NCBI RefSeq assembly: GCF_030504645.1
Contig: NZ_JAUKWQ010000001.1
Location: forward strand, 930,001-994,000
Length of the DNA stretch: 64,000 nt
Direction of reading: 5' to 3'
Source: Rhizobium oryzicola
GTDB taxonomy: Bacteria > Pseudomonadota > Alphaproteobacteria > Rhizobiales > Rhizobiaceae
Shown: positions 52,790 to 62,038 of the stretch, piece by piece
How the letters are laid out: every line of letters begins with the position of its first letter
Position numbering within the stretch: position 1 is the stretch's first letter
Program-made: the position numbers and the translations under genes
The notes under the pieces: generated by a model
What the model was told of the DNA's origin: nothing
Database searches by the model: none
What the model saw: the letters and a program-made list of their open reading frames with translations, nothing else

Positions 52790-53402
52790 AACCGGGGCGG
52801 GCCTGCGCCCGCTCCAGCCAGGCTTTCAGTGCCGGGCGCGCCTCGAACAGCGGCGCGTGCGACTGCGCGTAGCGGACGATTTCGGCAACATTGATGTCGG
52901 CCACGGTGAAGCGTTCGCCCACCATCCAGGTCTTGCCCGTCAGATGCTGTTCCAGCACATCGAAGGAGCGGGCAAGCGCCTTGGCGGCTGCTTCAATCGT
53001 GGCTGTGACTTCGGGCGATGGCGTTGCCAGGGAAGAAGAGGAGATCTTCAGCGCCGTCATCTCGATCTCGGTCGCGGCAAACAGCGACCATTGGATCATC
53101 AATGCATCTTCAACCAGATCCCTGGGGCCCAGTTCGCCGCCATACTTCTTGGCAAGGTAGAGATCGATCGCCAGAGACTCGTGAATGACGACACCATCGT
53201 CATCGATCGACGGGATCGCGCCCATCGGATTGAGCGCCAGAAAGGCATCGGACTGCGTGTTGATCGGTGCTTCAGCCGCCTTCGGCTCTGCCACGCGGCG
53301 TGCCTGAACAACTGGAATATGTTCGAAGGGCAGGCCCAGTTCCTCCACCAGCCAGAGCGGCCTGGTGGCGCGCGAGCGATAGCATCCGTAAATCTTCAGC
53401 AT
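52749..53402 (-). CDS. Glutathione S-transferase
   Basis: 217 residues. N-terminal domain MLKIYGCYRSRATRPLWLVEE with NPMGAIPSIDDDGVVIHESLAIDLYLA and C-terminal FTVADINVAEIVRYA. Ribosome site AGGA is 6-8 bases before ATG 53402. The RATRPLW start suggests a different GST subfamily from the 50196 gene. Overlaps the DUF2087 gene tail. Confidence 0.9.
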   Translation of the reverse strand: MLKIYGCYRSRATRPLWLVEELGLPFEHIPVVQARRVAEPKAAEAPINTQSDAFLALNPMGAIPSIDDDGVVIHESLAIDLYLAKKYGGELGPRDLVEDALMIQWSLFAATEIEMTALKISSSSLATPSPEVTATIEAAAKALARSFDVLEQHLTGKTWMVGERFTVADINVAEIVRYAQSHAPLFEARPALKAWLERAQARPGFKAMWAKRLAEPA

Positions 53403-53497
53403 GTCGAATCCTCTTATCAAATGGCGAGGCGAAGCTATGCCGATTGGGTGTGCCGCGGAAAGTGCATATTGCTGACGCCACGCATGATTTTTCGTGA

Positions 53498-54868
53498 TCA
53501 ACCAAGACTGTTGTTGGCGATGGTCAGATGCGGAAACTGCTGGCTGCCGCGCGCGAGTTCCCCGGATGCTGCATCCAGCCAGCGATAGCCGATGATGGCG
53601 CCTTTGGCGGTCGCTTCGAACAGGTTGTTGGTGATGGTCGCGCGACCGGCGCCTTCCACGACAGTCACCATGCAGCCGGTGGGCACCTTGCGCACCACAT
53701 TGCCGCTGACCACCACGTCCCTGAGATAGGGCCCCCAGCCGAGCAACAGGCCGGCACGGGCGGCGTTTTCGATCACATTGCCGGTGACGCTCGCATCCGC
53801 CTCGACCGCCAGCCCGAAGCCGAAGCCTGCGACGTCATGCACGTAAGGCCCGCGATCGGATATGTTGCGGATGATATTGCCGCTGATCACCGCCAGCCGA
53901 CCACCCGTATCGAAATTGACGACCGATATGCCGTTGGCGGCCCCGTCAATCAGATTGCCATTGACGATCGCGCCCTCGAAGCCGAATTCGGAATAGATCG
54001 CGGTTTCGCCGGAAGCGAGACACTGGTTGCCAATGATCTGGACACCGGATGATGCATTGGCGCGGATCGCGGAAAACGCCGCTCCACGAATGTGATTGTT
54101 GGAAATCATCACATTGTCTGCGCGGTAGGTGTTGATCGCATTGCCGAAAGGACCGGTGCCGCCCTGCACGGCGCGGATATTGGTGAGGCGATTTCCGGTA
54201 ACGATCGTGCCGTCATAGCCCTTGGCACGACGGTGCACCAGAATGCCGCCATTGCCGCAATCGTCCACCTGGTTGCCTGTGATCTCGGTGGCCGCCCCGT
54301 CGAGCGCATAAAGCGCATAGTCGGCTGCACGCAATATGCTGTTGTTGGTGAGCCGCGCGGAACATCCCTCCAGCTGGATTGCGCTAGCGGAGGCATCCTG
54401 GAATTGACAATTGGCAATTGTGAGCCGGTCGACCGCACGGGCATGCAGAAGCGCCGGGCTGTCCGGCGCAAGCGGCCGGCCTGCACCATCGATGATCAGG
54501 CCTTGAAGCGAGACGCGGCCGCTCCCCTGCGTGCGGAGAAAACTGCCGCCGCCCTTATAAATCAAGCGGGTAGCTCCCGGAATGCCAGTCAGATGCGCAC
54601 CATCAGGAAGATCAAGATCGGAGACGGCGTAGTCGCCGGCCTCCAGCATGAGGGTCCTGCCTTCACGCACCGCCTTTGCCAATGCCTTTGCCAGATCGGC
54701 ACCCGGCGCAACCGATGATTTTGTGAGCGTGTCTTCATGTTCTGGTGGCAGCGTTCCCCGCAAAGGTTGTCGCCGGTCCGATGCCGCTGACGCATTGGCC
54801 GCCGGGTGCAAGGCTGTGCTGATGGCCGTCAGAGCCATGAGGGGTAAAAAATTCCGTCGCTTTATCAT
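53498..54868 (-). CDS. Tat-exported repeat protein (TIGR03808-like beta helix)
   Basis: 456 residues. Twin-arginine start MIKRRNFLPLMALTAISTAL, then a long right-handed parallel beta-helix with repeated TITNN-, VSGN- and ITGN- type turns (SARLTNNSIL, TEITGNQVDD, GTIVTGNRLTN, VMISNNHIRG, VQIIGNQC, AVISGNIIRN, ASVTGNVIEN, DVVVSGNVVRK, ATITNNLF). This matches the TIGR03808 rhizobial Tat repeat family. Pectate-lyase-like fold suggests carbohydrate binding or cleavage, but the substrate is unknown. Start at 54868 agrees with the Tat signal. Confidence 0.88.
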   Translation of the reverse strand: MIKRRNFLPLMALTAISTALHPAANASAASDRRQPLRGTLPPEHEDTLTKSSVAPGADLAKALAKAVREGRTLMLEAGDYAVSDLDLPDGAHLTGIPGATRLIYKGGGSFLRTQGSGRVSLQGLIIDGAGRPLAPDSPALLHARAVDRLTIANCQFQDASASAIQLEGCSARLTNNSILRAADYALYALDGAATEITGNQVDDCGNGGILVHRRAKGYDGTIVTGNRLTNIRAVQGGTGPFGNAINTYRADNVMISNNHIRGAAFSAIRANASSGVQIIGNQCLASGETAIYSEFGFEGAIVNGNLIDGAANGISVVNFDTGGRLAVISGNIIRNISDRGPYVHDVAGFGFGLAVEADASVTGNVIENAARAGLLLGWGPYLRDVVVSGNVVRKVPTGCMVTVVEGAGRATITNNLFEATAKGAIIGYRWLDAASGELARGSQQFPHLTIANNSLG

Positions 54869-55127
54869 ATTTGTTGCGCATTCCGCAGTTAAAGATGGGA
54901 ATTTCGGAATAGTTTGTTCCAATCCGAAACAGAGGGTCTAGCGCGCGCCACAAACGATTGACTAATTTATGATTGCGCAGGCACTATTTTAAGCATCAAT
55001 AAGGAATTCTCGTCCATTCTCCCTTGCAGTGTTGGGTTGCATGCATAGTTGAGCTCCTCGTGGTTGGGAGGGGTAGCTGGCCTTTGCTTCCCCTGAAAAT
55101 GCGATGATGCGCGAAGGAGAAGCGAGG

Positions 55128-56687
55128 ATGAACGGCTGCATGTCCGACATGGCAGCGGTGGGGAAGGCCATCGACCCGCTGGACGAGCTTCGTCAGCATC
55201 TCCTGCGCATTTCGACATCTGCGGACATTGATGATACCGATGCGGAACTGGTGGTCCAGTCCCTTGATGCAGTGACGCTCCTCAATCAGTTCCCGGAATA
55301 TTTCTGCCTCAAGGATCGCCGTGGTCGCATTGTATTTGCCAATGCGGCAGCGCTTGCGGCTTCCGGCATCACCGATAGCCAGGAGGTGATCGGAAAGACC
55401 GCGCTCGATCTTCTGCCCCCGGAAATCGCCGCGCCTCAGTTTCAGATGGAGCAGGATCTTATGTCTCGCGGCCTGTTTGGCGATGAGCGCGAGGAGTTGA
55501 TACCCGGTCGCTACAGCGGAGACGTCTGGCTCCTCACCAGCCGAACGCCCTTGCGCAATCGCGATGGGCAAGTTGTCGGTCTCCTGCAGATGTCGCGCGA
55601 TATCACCGACAAGAAGAAGCAGGAGCGCTTGCAGCAGGGGCATGCAGCCGTTCTGGAAATGGTGGCTCGAGGCCACGCGCTACCAAAGGTGCTGGAGGCG
55701 CTGTGCCATACCATAGAGGAGCAGCTGGAGGGCATTTATGCGTCCGTCCTGATTCTCGACGCGGACGGCAGTCATTTGCGTCATGGCGCAGCACCTAATC
55801 TGCCGCATGCCTATACGCGCTTGATCGATGGTATAGAAATCGGCCCGCGTGTCGGATCCTGCGGAACGGCGGCCTGGCGGCGTGCCTCTGTTGTCGTGCG
55901 GGATATCGACAACGATCCGCTCTGGGCAAACTTCCGCGACCTGGCCATCGTCTTCGGCCTCCGCTCCTGTTGGTCCACCCCCATCGTCAATTCCAACGGG
56001 GATGTGCTCGGTACATTCGCGCTCTACTCCTCCACGGTGCGCGAACCGCAGGGCAATGAAATGGAATTGGCGGCAATGGCGACAGATCTTGCCAGCATTG
56101 CCATTGAACGCGCGCAGAACGAAGAGCGCATTCGCCACATGGCCCATCACGATCCCCTGACGGGTCTTCCCAACCGCGCAATGTTCTGGCCGCAATTCAG
56201 CCGCGCCCTGCACGAAGCGCGCCGCGAAAGCCGCAAGGTCACCGTCACCTACATCGATCTCGATAATTTCAAGCAGATCAATGATGGTCTCGGCCACGCC
56301 ACGGGCGATGAGGTTTTGCGCGTGCTGGCCCACCGCATCACCAACACCATCCGGACAACGGACCTTGCGGTTCGACTAGGCGGCGATGAGTTTGCCATTG
56401 TCTTTTCCAATCCCTTTCAGGATCAGGCGGGCGTGTTGCGGCGGCTGAATGAAATCAAGCGGCTGATTTCCGAGCCCGTGGATGTGGACGGCCGCTACGT
56501 CACCGCGACCTGCAGCATGGGCGTTGCCTTCTTCCCGCAGGATGGCGAGACGCCGGAGGATCTGCTCGCCCAGGCGGACCGGGCCATGTATCAGGCCAAG
56601 TCCATGGGGCGTGACACGCTGCAGGTTTCCGGGCAGATCCCTCCGCAGGTATCCGGTCGGTTGGTCGCGGAGCCCATGGCGGGCTGA
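55128..56687 (+). CDS. PAS-GAF-GGDEF diguanylate cyclase
   Basis: 519 residues from ATG 55128 (AAGGAG 8 bases upstream; an ATG at 55104 is also possible). PAS at about 45-165 (FPEYFCLKDRRGRIVFANAAALAASGI), GAF at about 175-330 with GPRVGSCGTAAWRRASVVVRDI, and GGDEF at about 345-500 with RLGGDEFAIVF, the active-site signature. No membrane helix: cytoplasmic c-di-GMP synthesis controlled by small-molecule or redox input. Monocistronic; no EAL domain. Confidence 0.93.
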   Translation: MNGCMSDMAAVGKAIDPLDELRQHLLRISTSADIDDTDAELVVQSLDAVTLLNQFPEYFCLKDRRGRIVFANAAALAASGITDSQEVIGKTALDLLPPEIAAPQFQMEQDLMSRGLFGDEREELIPGRYSGDVWLLTSRTPLRNRDGQVVGLLQMSRDITDKKKQERLQQGHAAVLEMVARGHALPKVLEALCHTIEEQLEGIYASVLILDADGSHLRHGAAPNLPHAYTRLIDGIEIGPRVGSCGTAAWRRASVVVRDIDNDPLWANFRDLAIVFGLRSCWSTPIVNSNGDVLGTFALYSSTVREPQGNEMELAAMATDLASIAIERAQNEERIRHMAHHDPLTGLPNRAMFWPQFSRALHEARRESRKVTVTYIDLDNFKQINDGLGHATGDEVLRVLAHRITNTIRTTDLAVRLGGDEFAIVFSNPFQDQAGVLRRLNEIKRLISEPVDVDGRYVTATCSMGVAFFPQDGETPEDLLAQADRAMYQAKSMGRDTLQVSGQIPPQVSGRLVAEPMAG

Positions 56688-57245
56688 TTACCTCAGCGCC
56701 GAATGCTCGAAAGGGTAGGGCGGGGCAGGTTCTTCCGCCTTGTCGCCGGGAATGTTGAGCTGCTCGAAGCTTTCAATGAAGCGGCTGAACAGCTCGGCAA
56801 ACTGCTCGCGTTCCGCCTGTTGCCAGTCGCTCACCACATGCTCGACGGCCGCCAGTTTCACCGCCTTGATTTCCTCAGCAATGCGGTCGCCCTGTTCGGT
56901 CATCTGGATGATCGAGCGGCGGCCATCCTCTTGCGACACATCCCGTTTCAGAAGTCCGCGCGCGACGAGATCAGCCACCAGCCGGCTGCCACGGGATGGG
57001 TCTAGACGCATGGCTTCGGCAATCGCACCAACGGTCGGCTCCTCGCCTCTGAGATGGATTCGCTGAACCACCGACAGGATATCAAGCTGCGACAAGTCTA
57101 TGCCAGGCGCGGCGCGCGCAATGGCAAGCCGCCCGATGATCCGTCGCCCCATCATCAGCCGCATGCGGGTCAATGCCTCACCGATCCGATCGACCGTCTG
57201 GTCCGCCGCGGCATTGCTGTGCGGATCGAAGGGCTTTTGCGTCAT
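56688..57245 (-). CDS. MarR-family regulator
   Basis: 185 residues. Winged HTH in the middle (LSQLDILSVVQRIHLRGEEPTVGAIAEAMRLDPSRGSRLVADLVARGLLKRDVSQEDGRRSIIQMTEQG). Divergent from an MFS drug transporter, with an inverted repeat between: typical of a repressor of the pump that senses its substrate. An N-terminal extension of about 45 residues precedes the core. The stop is adjacent to the end of the cyclase gene. Confidence 0.9.
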   Translation of the reverse strand: MTQKPFDPHSNAAADQTVDRIGEALTRMRLMMGRRIIGRLAIARAAPGIDLSQLDILSVVQRIHLRGEEPTVGAIAEAMRLDPSRGSRLVADLVARGLLKRDVSQEDGRRSIIQMTEQGDRIAEEIKAVKLAAVEHVVSDWQQAEREQFAELFSRFIESFEQLNIPGDKAEEPAPPYPFEHSALR

Positions 57246-57305
57246 GTCTCACCGGTTCCATTCAAGATGCGCATTCACACTTCTGCGAAGAGCAAAAACA
57301 TGCGC

Positions 57306-57342
57306 TTGACAATTATATGCCAAACGCACACAAATTTGTCAA
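57306..57342. promoter_or_regulatory. Inverted repeat in the MarR-MFS spacer
   Basis: TTGACAA (57306-57312) and TTGTCAA (57336-57342) with a 23-base spacer, between divergent genes. The left arm resembles a -35 box (TTGACA), so it may be part promoter, part MarR operator. Confidence 0.5.
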
Positions 57343-57363
57343 AACCTGCAGGATGCCCCACCC

Positions 57364-58878
57364 ATGGATATGTCGCCCAAGCCCCCGCAGCCCATCGTGA
57401 TGAGTCACGGTCTGCGGCTTGTGATCTTTCTCTTCCTGATGACCGCGCTGTTCATGGCGACGCTCGACAACCAGATTGTGTCGACTGCCCTGCCGACCAT
57501 TGTCGGCGAGTTCGGTCAGTTCGAACGGTTCGGCTGGGTGGGCTCTGCCTTCCTGCTCGCCACCAGCGCGGTGATGCCGCTCTATGGCAAGTTGGGCGAT
57601 CTCTTCGGGCGCAAATATGTGATGATTGCAGCGGTCACCATCTTTACGGTGGGTTCCGCGCTGTGCGGACTTGCGTGGTCGATGGACTCGCTCATTGCCG
57701 CGCGTGTCTTCCAGGGGCTTGGCGGCGGCGGCATCATGGTGTCGATCTTTTCTGTCAATGCCGATCTTTTCGAGCCGCGCGAACGCGCCCGCTACCAGAG
57801 CTATTCCAGCCTTGTCATCATGGCATCGGGCAGCATTGGCCCGCTGCTCGGCGGCACCATGAGCGACCTGTTCGGCTGGCGCTCGATCTTCCTCATCAAC
57901 CTGCCGATCGGCGTCTTCGTCGTGGCCGGGCTGATCTTCCTGCTGCCGAACCGCCGGCCGGACCGCCAGCCGCGTATCGACTATGTCGGTGCTATCCTCC
58001 TGGCGCTGGCCAGTACCATGGTCGTGCTGCTGACGGATGGCATTTCGCTTTTTGGGTCGCTCGTGTCGTGGCAGAGTGCGACGATCCTGGCGATCTTTAT
58101 TGTTGCGGTCATTTCGTGGATCCTGGTTGAACGCCGAGTGCCGGAACCCATCATCCCGTTGCGCCTGTTCCGCAATTCCACCTTTTCGCTGTTCCTGATC
58201 GTGTCTCTGATGACCGGCGGCGTGGCCATCGGCATGGTCAACTATTTCGCACTCTTCCTGCAGGCGACCATGGGCCTGTCGCCCACCCATGCCGGTCTGT
58301 TCTTCATCCTGATCACCGGCGGCATGGTGGTGGGTTCGCTGAGTTCCGGTCGCCTCATCTCGATCACCGGCCGCTACAAGCCTTTCTGCGTGGCCGGCCT
58401 GATGCTGAATGTGCTCACGCTCATTGCCTTCTCCCAGTTCGGCGCCCACACGCCATTGCCGCTCATAGGCTTCGTGATGATGTTGCAGGGGCTGGCGGTT
58501 GGACTTGGCCAGCAGGCGCCGATCATCGGCGTGCAGAATTCCGCGCCGCGTGCGGATGTGGGGGCTGCGACCGGTGCGGTGACGCTGACGCGCATGGGCG
58601 GCGCTGCGGTTGCTATCTCCATCTACGGCGCGGTGATTTCGGTCATTATGTCCGGCGTCAGCATTCCCGGTGTCTCCTCCGTCGGATCCTTGACGCCGGA
58701 CCAGATCGCAAGCCTGCCGGAAGCGGCGCGCCATGCGATTGCCGAGGCGTATGGAAAGGCGTTCGAGCCCATGTTCCTGACAGCAGCGGCGCTCGCGACT
58801 ATGGGGCTGCTGGCGGCGCTGATGCTGAAGCCGATCCGCCTGCCGACTGCAGACGCCAAGCCTGTAAAGGCCGCCTGA
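57364..58878 (+). CDS. MFS drug efflux transporter (DHA2, 14-TM)
   Basis: 504 residues with 14 predicted membrane helices. Motif A is GKLGDLFGRKYVMI; motif D1-like LDNQIVSTALPTIVGEF and the GPLLGGTMSD antiporter motif C are visible. DHA2 family (EmrB/QacA-like), exporting drugs by proton antiport. Adjacent divergent MarR gene suggests induction by the drug. Ends with a Lys-rich short C-terminus. Confidence 0.92.
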   Translation: MDMSPKPPQPIVMSHGLRLVIFLFLMTALFMATLDNQIVSTALPTIVGEFGQFERFGWVGSAFLLATSAVMPLYGKLGDLFGRKYVMIAAVTIFTVGSALCGLAWSMDSLIAARVFQGLGGGGIMVSIFSVNADLFEPRERARYQSYSSLVIMASGSIGPLLGGTMSDLFGWRSIFLINLPIGVFVVAGLIFLLPNRRPDRQPRIDYVGAILLALASTMVVLLTDGISLFGSLVSWQSATILAIFIVAVISWILVERRVPEPIIPLRLFRNSTFSLFLIVSLMTGGVAIGMVNYFALFLQATMGLSPTHAGLFFILITGGMVVGSLSSGRLISITGRYKPFCVAGLMLNVLTLIAFSQFGAHTPLPLIGFVMMLQGLAVGLGQQAPIIGVQNSAPRADVGAATGAVTLTRMGGAAVAISIYGAVISVIMSGVSIPGVSSVGSLTPDQIASLPEAARHAIAEAYGKAFEPMFLTAAALATMGLLAALMLKPIRLPTADAKPVKAA

Positions 58879-58919
58879 CAGAGATTGCGTTTTCCACCGC
58901 CGCGCCTATCTCTATCGGG

Positions 58920-59930
58920 ATGAAACCAGAGGCGCTTCTGCATCCCATGCCGGCCGGGCTTTATTGCCCGGTCGGCGACTTTTACATCGACCCCGTGCGC
59001 CCGGTTTCGCGGGCGCTGGTCACCCATGGTCATTCCGACCATGCCCGCGCCGGCCATGGCCATGTGCTCGCCACCCGCCAGACGCTTGAGATCATGGCGC
59101 TACGCTATGGCGTGGATTTCGCCGGCTCCACCCAAGCCGCCGGCTGGGGCGAAGTGATTGATGTCTCCGGCGTCTCCGTCAGCTTCCATCCCGCCGGCCA
59201 TGTACTGGGCTCCGCCCAGATCGCCATCGAGAAAGACGGGCTTCGCATCGTTGCGTCGGGCGATTACAAGCGCGGCGTCGATCCCACCTGCGATGCTTTT
59301 GAACCCGTCGCCTGCGATGTCTTCATCACCGAAGCCACCTTCGGTCTGCCCGTTTTCCACCACCCGGACCCGAAGGTGGAGACGCAGAAACTCCTGACCT
59401 CTCTTCGCCAGTTTCCCGAACGCACGCATCTGGTCGGCGCCTATTCGCTCGGCAAGGCGCAGCGGGTGATCCGCCTGATCCGGGATTGCGGCTATGATGG
59501 CCCGATCTTCATCCACGGATCGCTCGCTAAACTCTGCGATTACTATGTCTCCGAGGGCATTGCGCTGGGGGATCTGCGACCCGCGACGCTGGAGAAGAAG
59601 GACCCCTCCGCCTTCCACGGTGCTGTCGTCGTCGGTCCGCCGTCGGCCTTTCAGGATCGCTGGGCGCGGCGTTTCAACGAGCCGCTGATTTCCTTTGCCT
59701 CCGGTTGGATGATGGTGCGCCAGCGCGCCAAGCAGGGCGGCGTGGAACTGCCGCTGGTCATTTCCGACCATTGCGACTGGCCGGAACTGTTGGAAACCAT
59801 CCGCGAGGTGTCTCCGCAGGAGGTCTGGGTGACGCACGGGCGCGAGGAGGCACTGGTGCGCTGGTGCGAACTGCAGGGTCTGCCGGCGAGGCCGCTGCAT
59901 CTGGTGGGTTACGAGGACGAGGGGGATTGA
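58920..59930 (+). CDS. Ligase-associated DNA-damage-response exonuclease (MBL fold)
   Basis: 336 residues. Metallo-beta-lactamase motifs THGHSDHARAGH, FHPAGHVLGSAQ, SGDYKRGVDPT and the end TEATFG, VISDHCDWPEL. It resembles the beta-CASP exonuclease that is gene-clustered with ATP-dependent ligase, DEXH helicase and PdeM endonuclease (TIGR04122 family). DNA repair role. The ligase is downstream after a repeat-rich 406-base spacer. Start at 58920 is the first ATG of the family pattern MKPEALLHPMPAGLYCPVGDF. Confidence 0.9.
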   Translation: MKPEALLHPMPAGLYCPVGDFYIDPVRPVSRALVTHGHSDHARAGHGHVLATRQTLEIMALRYGVDFAGSTQAAGWGEVIDVSGVSVSFHPAGHVLGSAQIAIEKDGLRIVASGDYKRGVDPTCDAFEPVACDVFITEATFGLPVFHHPDPKVETQKLLTSLRQFPERTHLVGAYSLGKAQRVIRLIRDCGYDGPIFIHGSLAKLCDYYVSEGIALGDLRPATLEKKDPSAFHGAVVVGPPSAFQDRWARRFNEPLISFASGWMMVRQRAKQGGVELPLVISDHCDWPELLETIREVSPQEVWVTHGREEALVRWCELQGLPARPLHLVGYEDEGD

Positions 59931-59952
59931 GAATGATGACGTTGCGGGTTTG

Positions 59953-60121
59953 CCCCTCATCCGCCTGCCGGCACCTTCTCCCCGTTTCGACGGGGAGAAG
60001 GGCAAATGCCGCCCGGTCTCTACCCCACCGATCCCTGCTGAGTATGATAGAGTTGAAGGAAGGGGCGGCCTCATTCTCGTCCCCTCTCCCCGCAGGCGGG
60101 GAGAGGGTTAGGGTGAGGGGC
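59953..60121. repeat. RIME-like palindromic element (copy D)
   Basis: About 169 bases with the same ends as copies A-C (CCCCTCATCCGCCTGCCGG ... TAGGGTGAGGGGC), with hairpins CCTTCTCCCCGTTTCGACGG/GGAGAAGG and CCTCTCCCCGCAGG/CGGGGAGAGG, and a longer central part. It lies between the exonuclease and ligase genes. Confidence 0.85.
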
Positions 60122-60173
60122 TATGGTGGCAACGCGAGCGATTACCTCTATTTGCGCGACCGTGCCGCACTCT

Positions 60174-60318
60174 CCCACCTCCCCTTGAGGGGGAAGTCGC
60201 AGCGAAGCTGCGGGTGGGGTGAACGACACCGGTATAGTCTAGGCAGAAGATGGCGTGATGATGCAAATGTCACCCCACCCGGCGCGTTGCGCCGACCTCC
60301 CCCTCAAGGGGAGGTGGG
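60174..60318. repeat. Second type of palindromic mosaic element, 145 bp with 21-bp terminal inverted repeats
   Basis: The left end (60174-60194, CCCACCTCCCC...) and the right end (60298-60318) are perfect reverse complements over 21 bases. Between them are GCAGCGAAGCTGC and a GGTGGGGTG/CACCCCACC pair. It looks like a RIME-family or MITE-like element; its right end lies only 18 bases before the ligase ATG and probably forms part of its leader. Confidence 0.8.
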
Positions 60319-60336
60319 TCTGCGAAGGGCCGCCGC

Positions 60337-61986
60337 ATGAAGCCCTTCGCAACGCTGCTCGATCGCCTCGTTCTCACCCCATCCCGTAATGGCAAGCTGA
60401 CGCTGCTGGTCGATTACTTCCGCTCCACGCCCGATCCCGATCGCGGCTATGGGCTGGCGGCGCTTGCCGGCACGCTGGACCTGAAGGGCATCAAGCCCGC
60501 GCTGCTGAAGGAACTGGCGCTGGAAAAGCTCGATCCCGTCCTCTTCCAGTATTCCTATGATTACGTCGGCGATCTCGCGGAAACCATTGCGCTCATCTGG
60601 GATGGTGGCGCGAAGGAGCGGGTGAGCGATGCGGCGCAGCCGCGTCTGGGAGAAGTCGTGCACCGCATGAACAGTCTCGGCCGTACGGAAGTTCGCTCCG
60701 CCGTGCGCGATCTGCTGGACCATCTCGATCACTCCAGTCGTTTCGCCTTTCTGAAGCTTGCGACAGGCGCGCTTCGGATCGGTGTTTCGGCGAGGCTTGC
60801 CAAACAGGCGCTCTCAGATATGAGCGGAAAGGATGTCACCGAGATCGAGACGCTGTGGCACGGTCTGGAGCCACCTTACGAACCGCTGTTTGCCTGGCTG
60901 GAGGGCAGGGCGGACAAACCGGTCCTCGCGAGCCCCGCCATCTTCCATTCGGTCATGCTCGCCAACCCTGTTGAGGACGGCGATCTCGAAAAGCTGAACC
61001 CGGAAGATTACGCCGCCGAGTGGAAATGGGATGGCATTCGGGTCCAGATGTCCAGCCACGGTGGCACGCGAAAACTCTATTCCCGCTCCGGCGACGATAT
61101 CTCTGGCGCTTTCCCCGACATCATCGATGCCATGAACTTCGAGGGCGTCATCGATGGCGAATTGCTGGTCGGGGGCACGGCTCGTTCCAACAGTGCCACC
61201 CGAACCTTTTCCGATCTGCAACAACGGCTGAACCGCAAGACGGTCAATGCCAAGATGCTGGGAGACTATCCCGCCTTCGTGCGCGCCTATGACCTGCTGT
61301 TCGTGGGAGACGAGGACGTTCGCGCCGAAGCCTATCTGGCGCGGCGGGACCGTCTGGCTCACGTGGTCGAAAAAGCTCCGCATGACCGTTTCGATCTCTC
61401 GCCGCTCGTTCCCTTCGACAGCTGGCAGATGCTCGACCAACTGCGGCTGGCACCCCCAGATCCCGTTATCGAAGGGGTGATGATCAAGAAGAAGGACAGC
61501 CCCTATCAGGCCGGTCGCCTCAAAGGCCCGTGGTTCAAGTGGAAGCGTGATCCGTTCAACGTGGATGCCGTAATGCTTTATGCCCAGCGCGGCCATGGGA
61601 AACGGTCCAGTTACTATTCCGACTTTACCTTTGGTGTCTGGGCTGAAGGCCCGGATGGAGAGCAGTTGGTGCCTGTTGGAAAAGCCTATTTCGGCTTTAC
61701 CGATGCGGAACTCGAAGTGCTGGACAAGTTCGTGCGCGACAACACGGTGGAGCGTTTTGGGCCCGTAAGGGCCGTCCGGGCAGAGCCGGATTTCGGTTTC
61801 GTGCTGGAGGTGGCGTTTGAGGGCATCAACCGCTCCACGCGTCACAAATCAGGTGTTGCCATGCGCTTTCCGCGCATTGCGCGGCTGAGGATGGACAAGC
61901 TGCCGCGCGATGCCGATCGGCTCTCGACGCTGACAGCGATGGTGGATGCGGCGGCTGGCGACGGAACGCCAATCGCGAAACATTGA
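60337..61986 (+). CDS. ATP-dependent DNA ligase (cisplatin-response type)
   Basis: 549 residues. AMP-binding Lys is K230 in EWKWDGIRVQ (motif I, KWDGIR), followed by SRSGDDISGAFPDI, DGELLVGG, GVMIKKKDSPYQAGRLKGPWFKWKRDPF (motifs IV-V) and an OB domain with a KSGVAMRFPRIARLR tail. The N-terminal helical domain (about 1-200) is typical of the ligase family associated with the MBL exonuclease, DEXH helicase and PdeM. Seals nicks in DNA repair. The exonuclease is upstream; helicase and PdeM do not follow. Confidence 0.94.
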   Translation: MKPFATLLDRLVLTPSRNGKLTLLVDYFRSTPDPDRGYGLAALAGTLDLKGIKPALLKELALEKLDPVLFQYSYDYVGDLAETIALIWDGGAKERVSDAAQPRLGEVVHRMNSLGRTEVRSAVRDLLDHLDHSSRFAFLKLATGALRIGVSARLAKQALSDMSGKDVTEIETLWHGLEPPYEPLFAWLEGRADKPVLASPAIFHSVMLANPVEDGDLEKLNPEDYAAEWKWDGIRVQMSSHGGTRKLYSRSGDDISGAFPDIIDAMNFEGVIDGELLVGGTARSNSATRTFSDLQQRLNRKTVNAKMLGDYPAFVRAYDLLFVGDEDVRAEAYLARRDRLAHVVEKAPHDRFDLSPLVPFDSWQMLDQLRLAPPDPVIEGVMIKKKDSPYQAGRLKGPWFKWKRDPFNVDAVMLYAQRGHGKRSSYYSDFTFGVWAEGPDGEQLVPVGKAYFGFTDAELEVLDKFVRDNTVERFGPVRAVRAEPDFGFVLEVAFEGINRSTRHKSGVAMRFPRIARLRMDKLPRDADRLSTLTAMVDAAAGDGTPIAKH

Positions 61987-62038
61987 ATGGACGATAAAAT
62001 CAACGGGTGCTGAAATAATATCGGGAACGAGAACCGGA

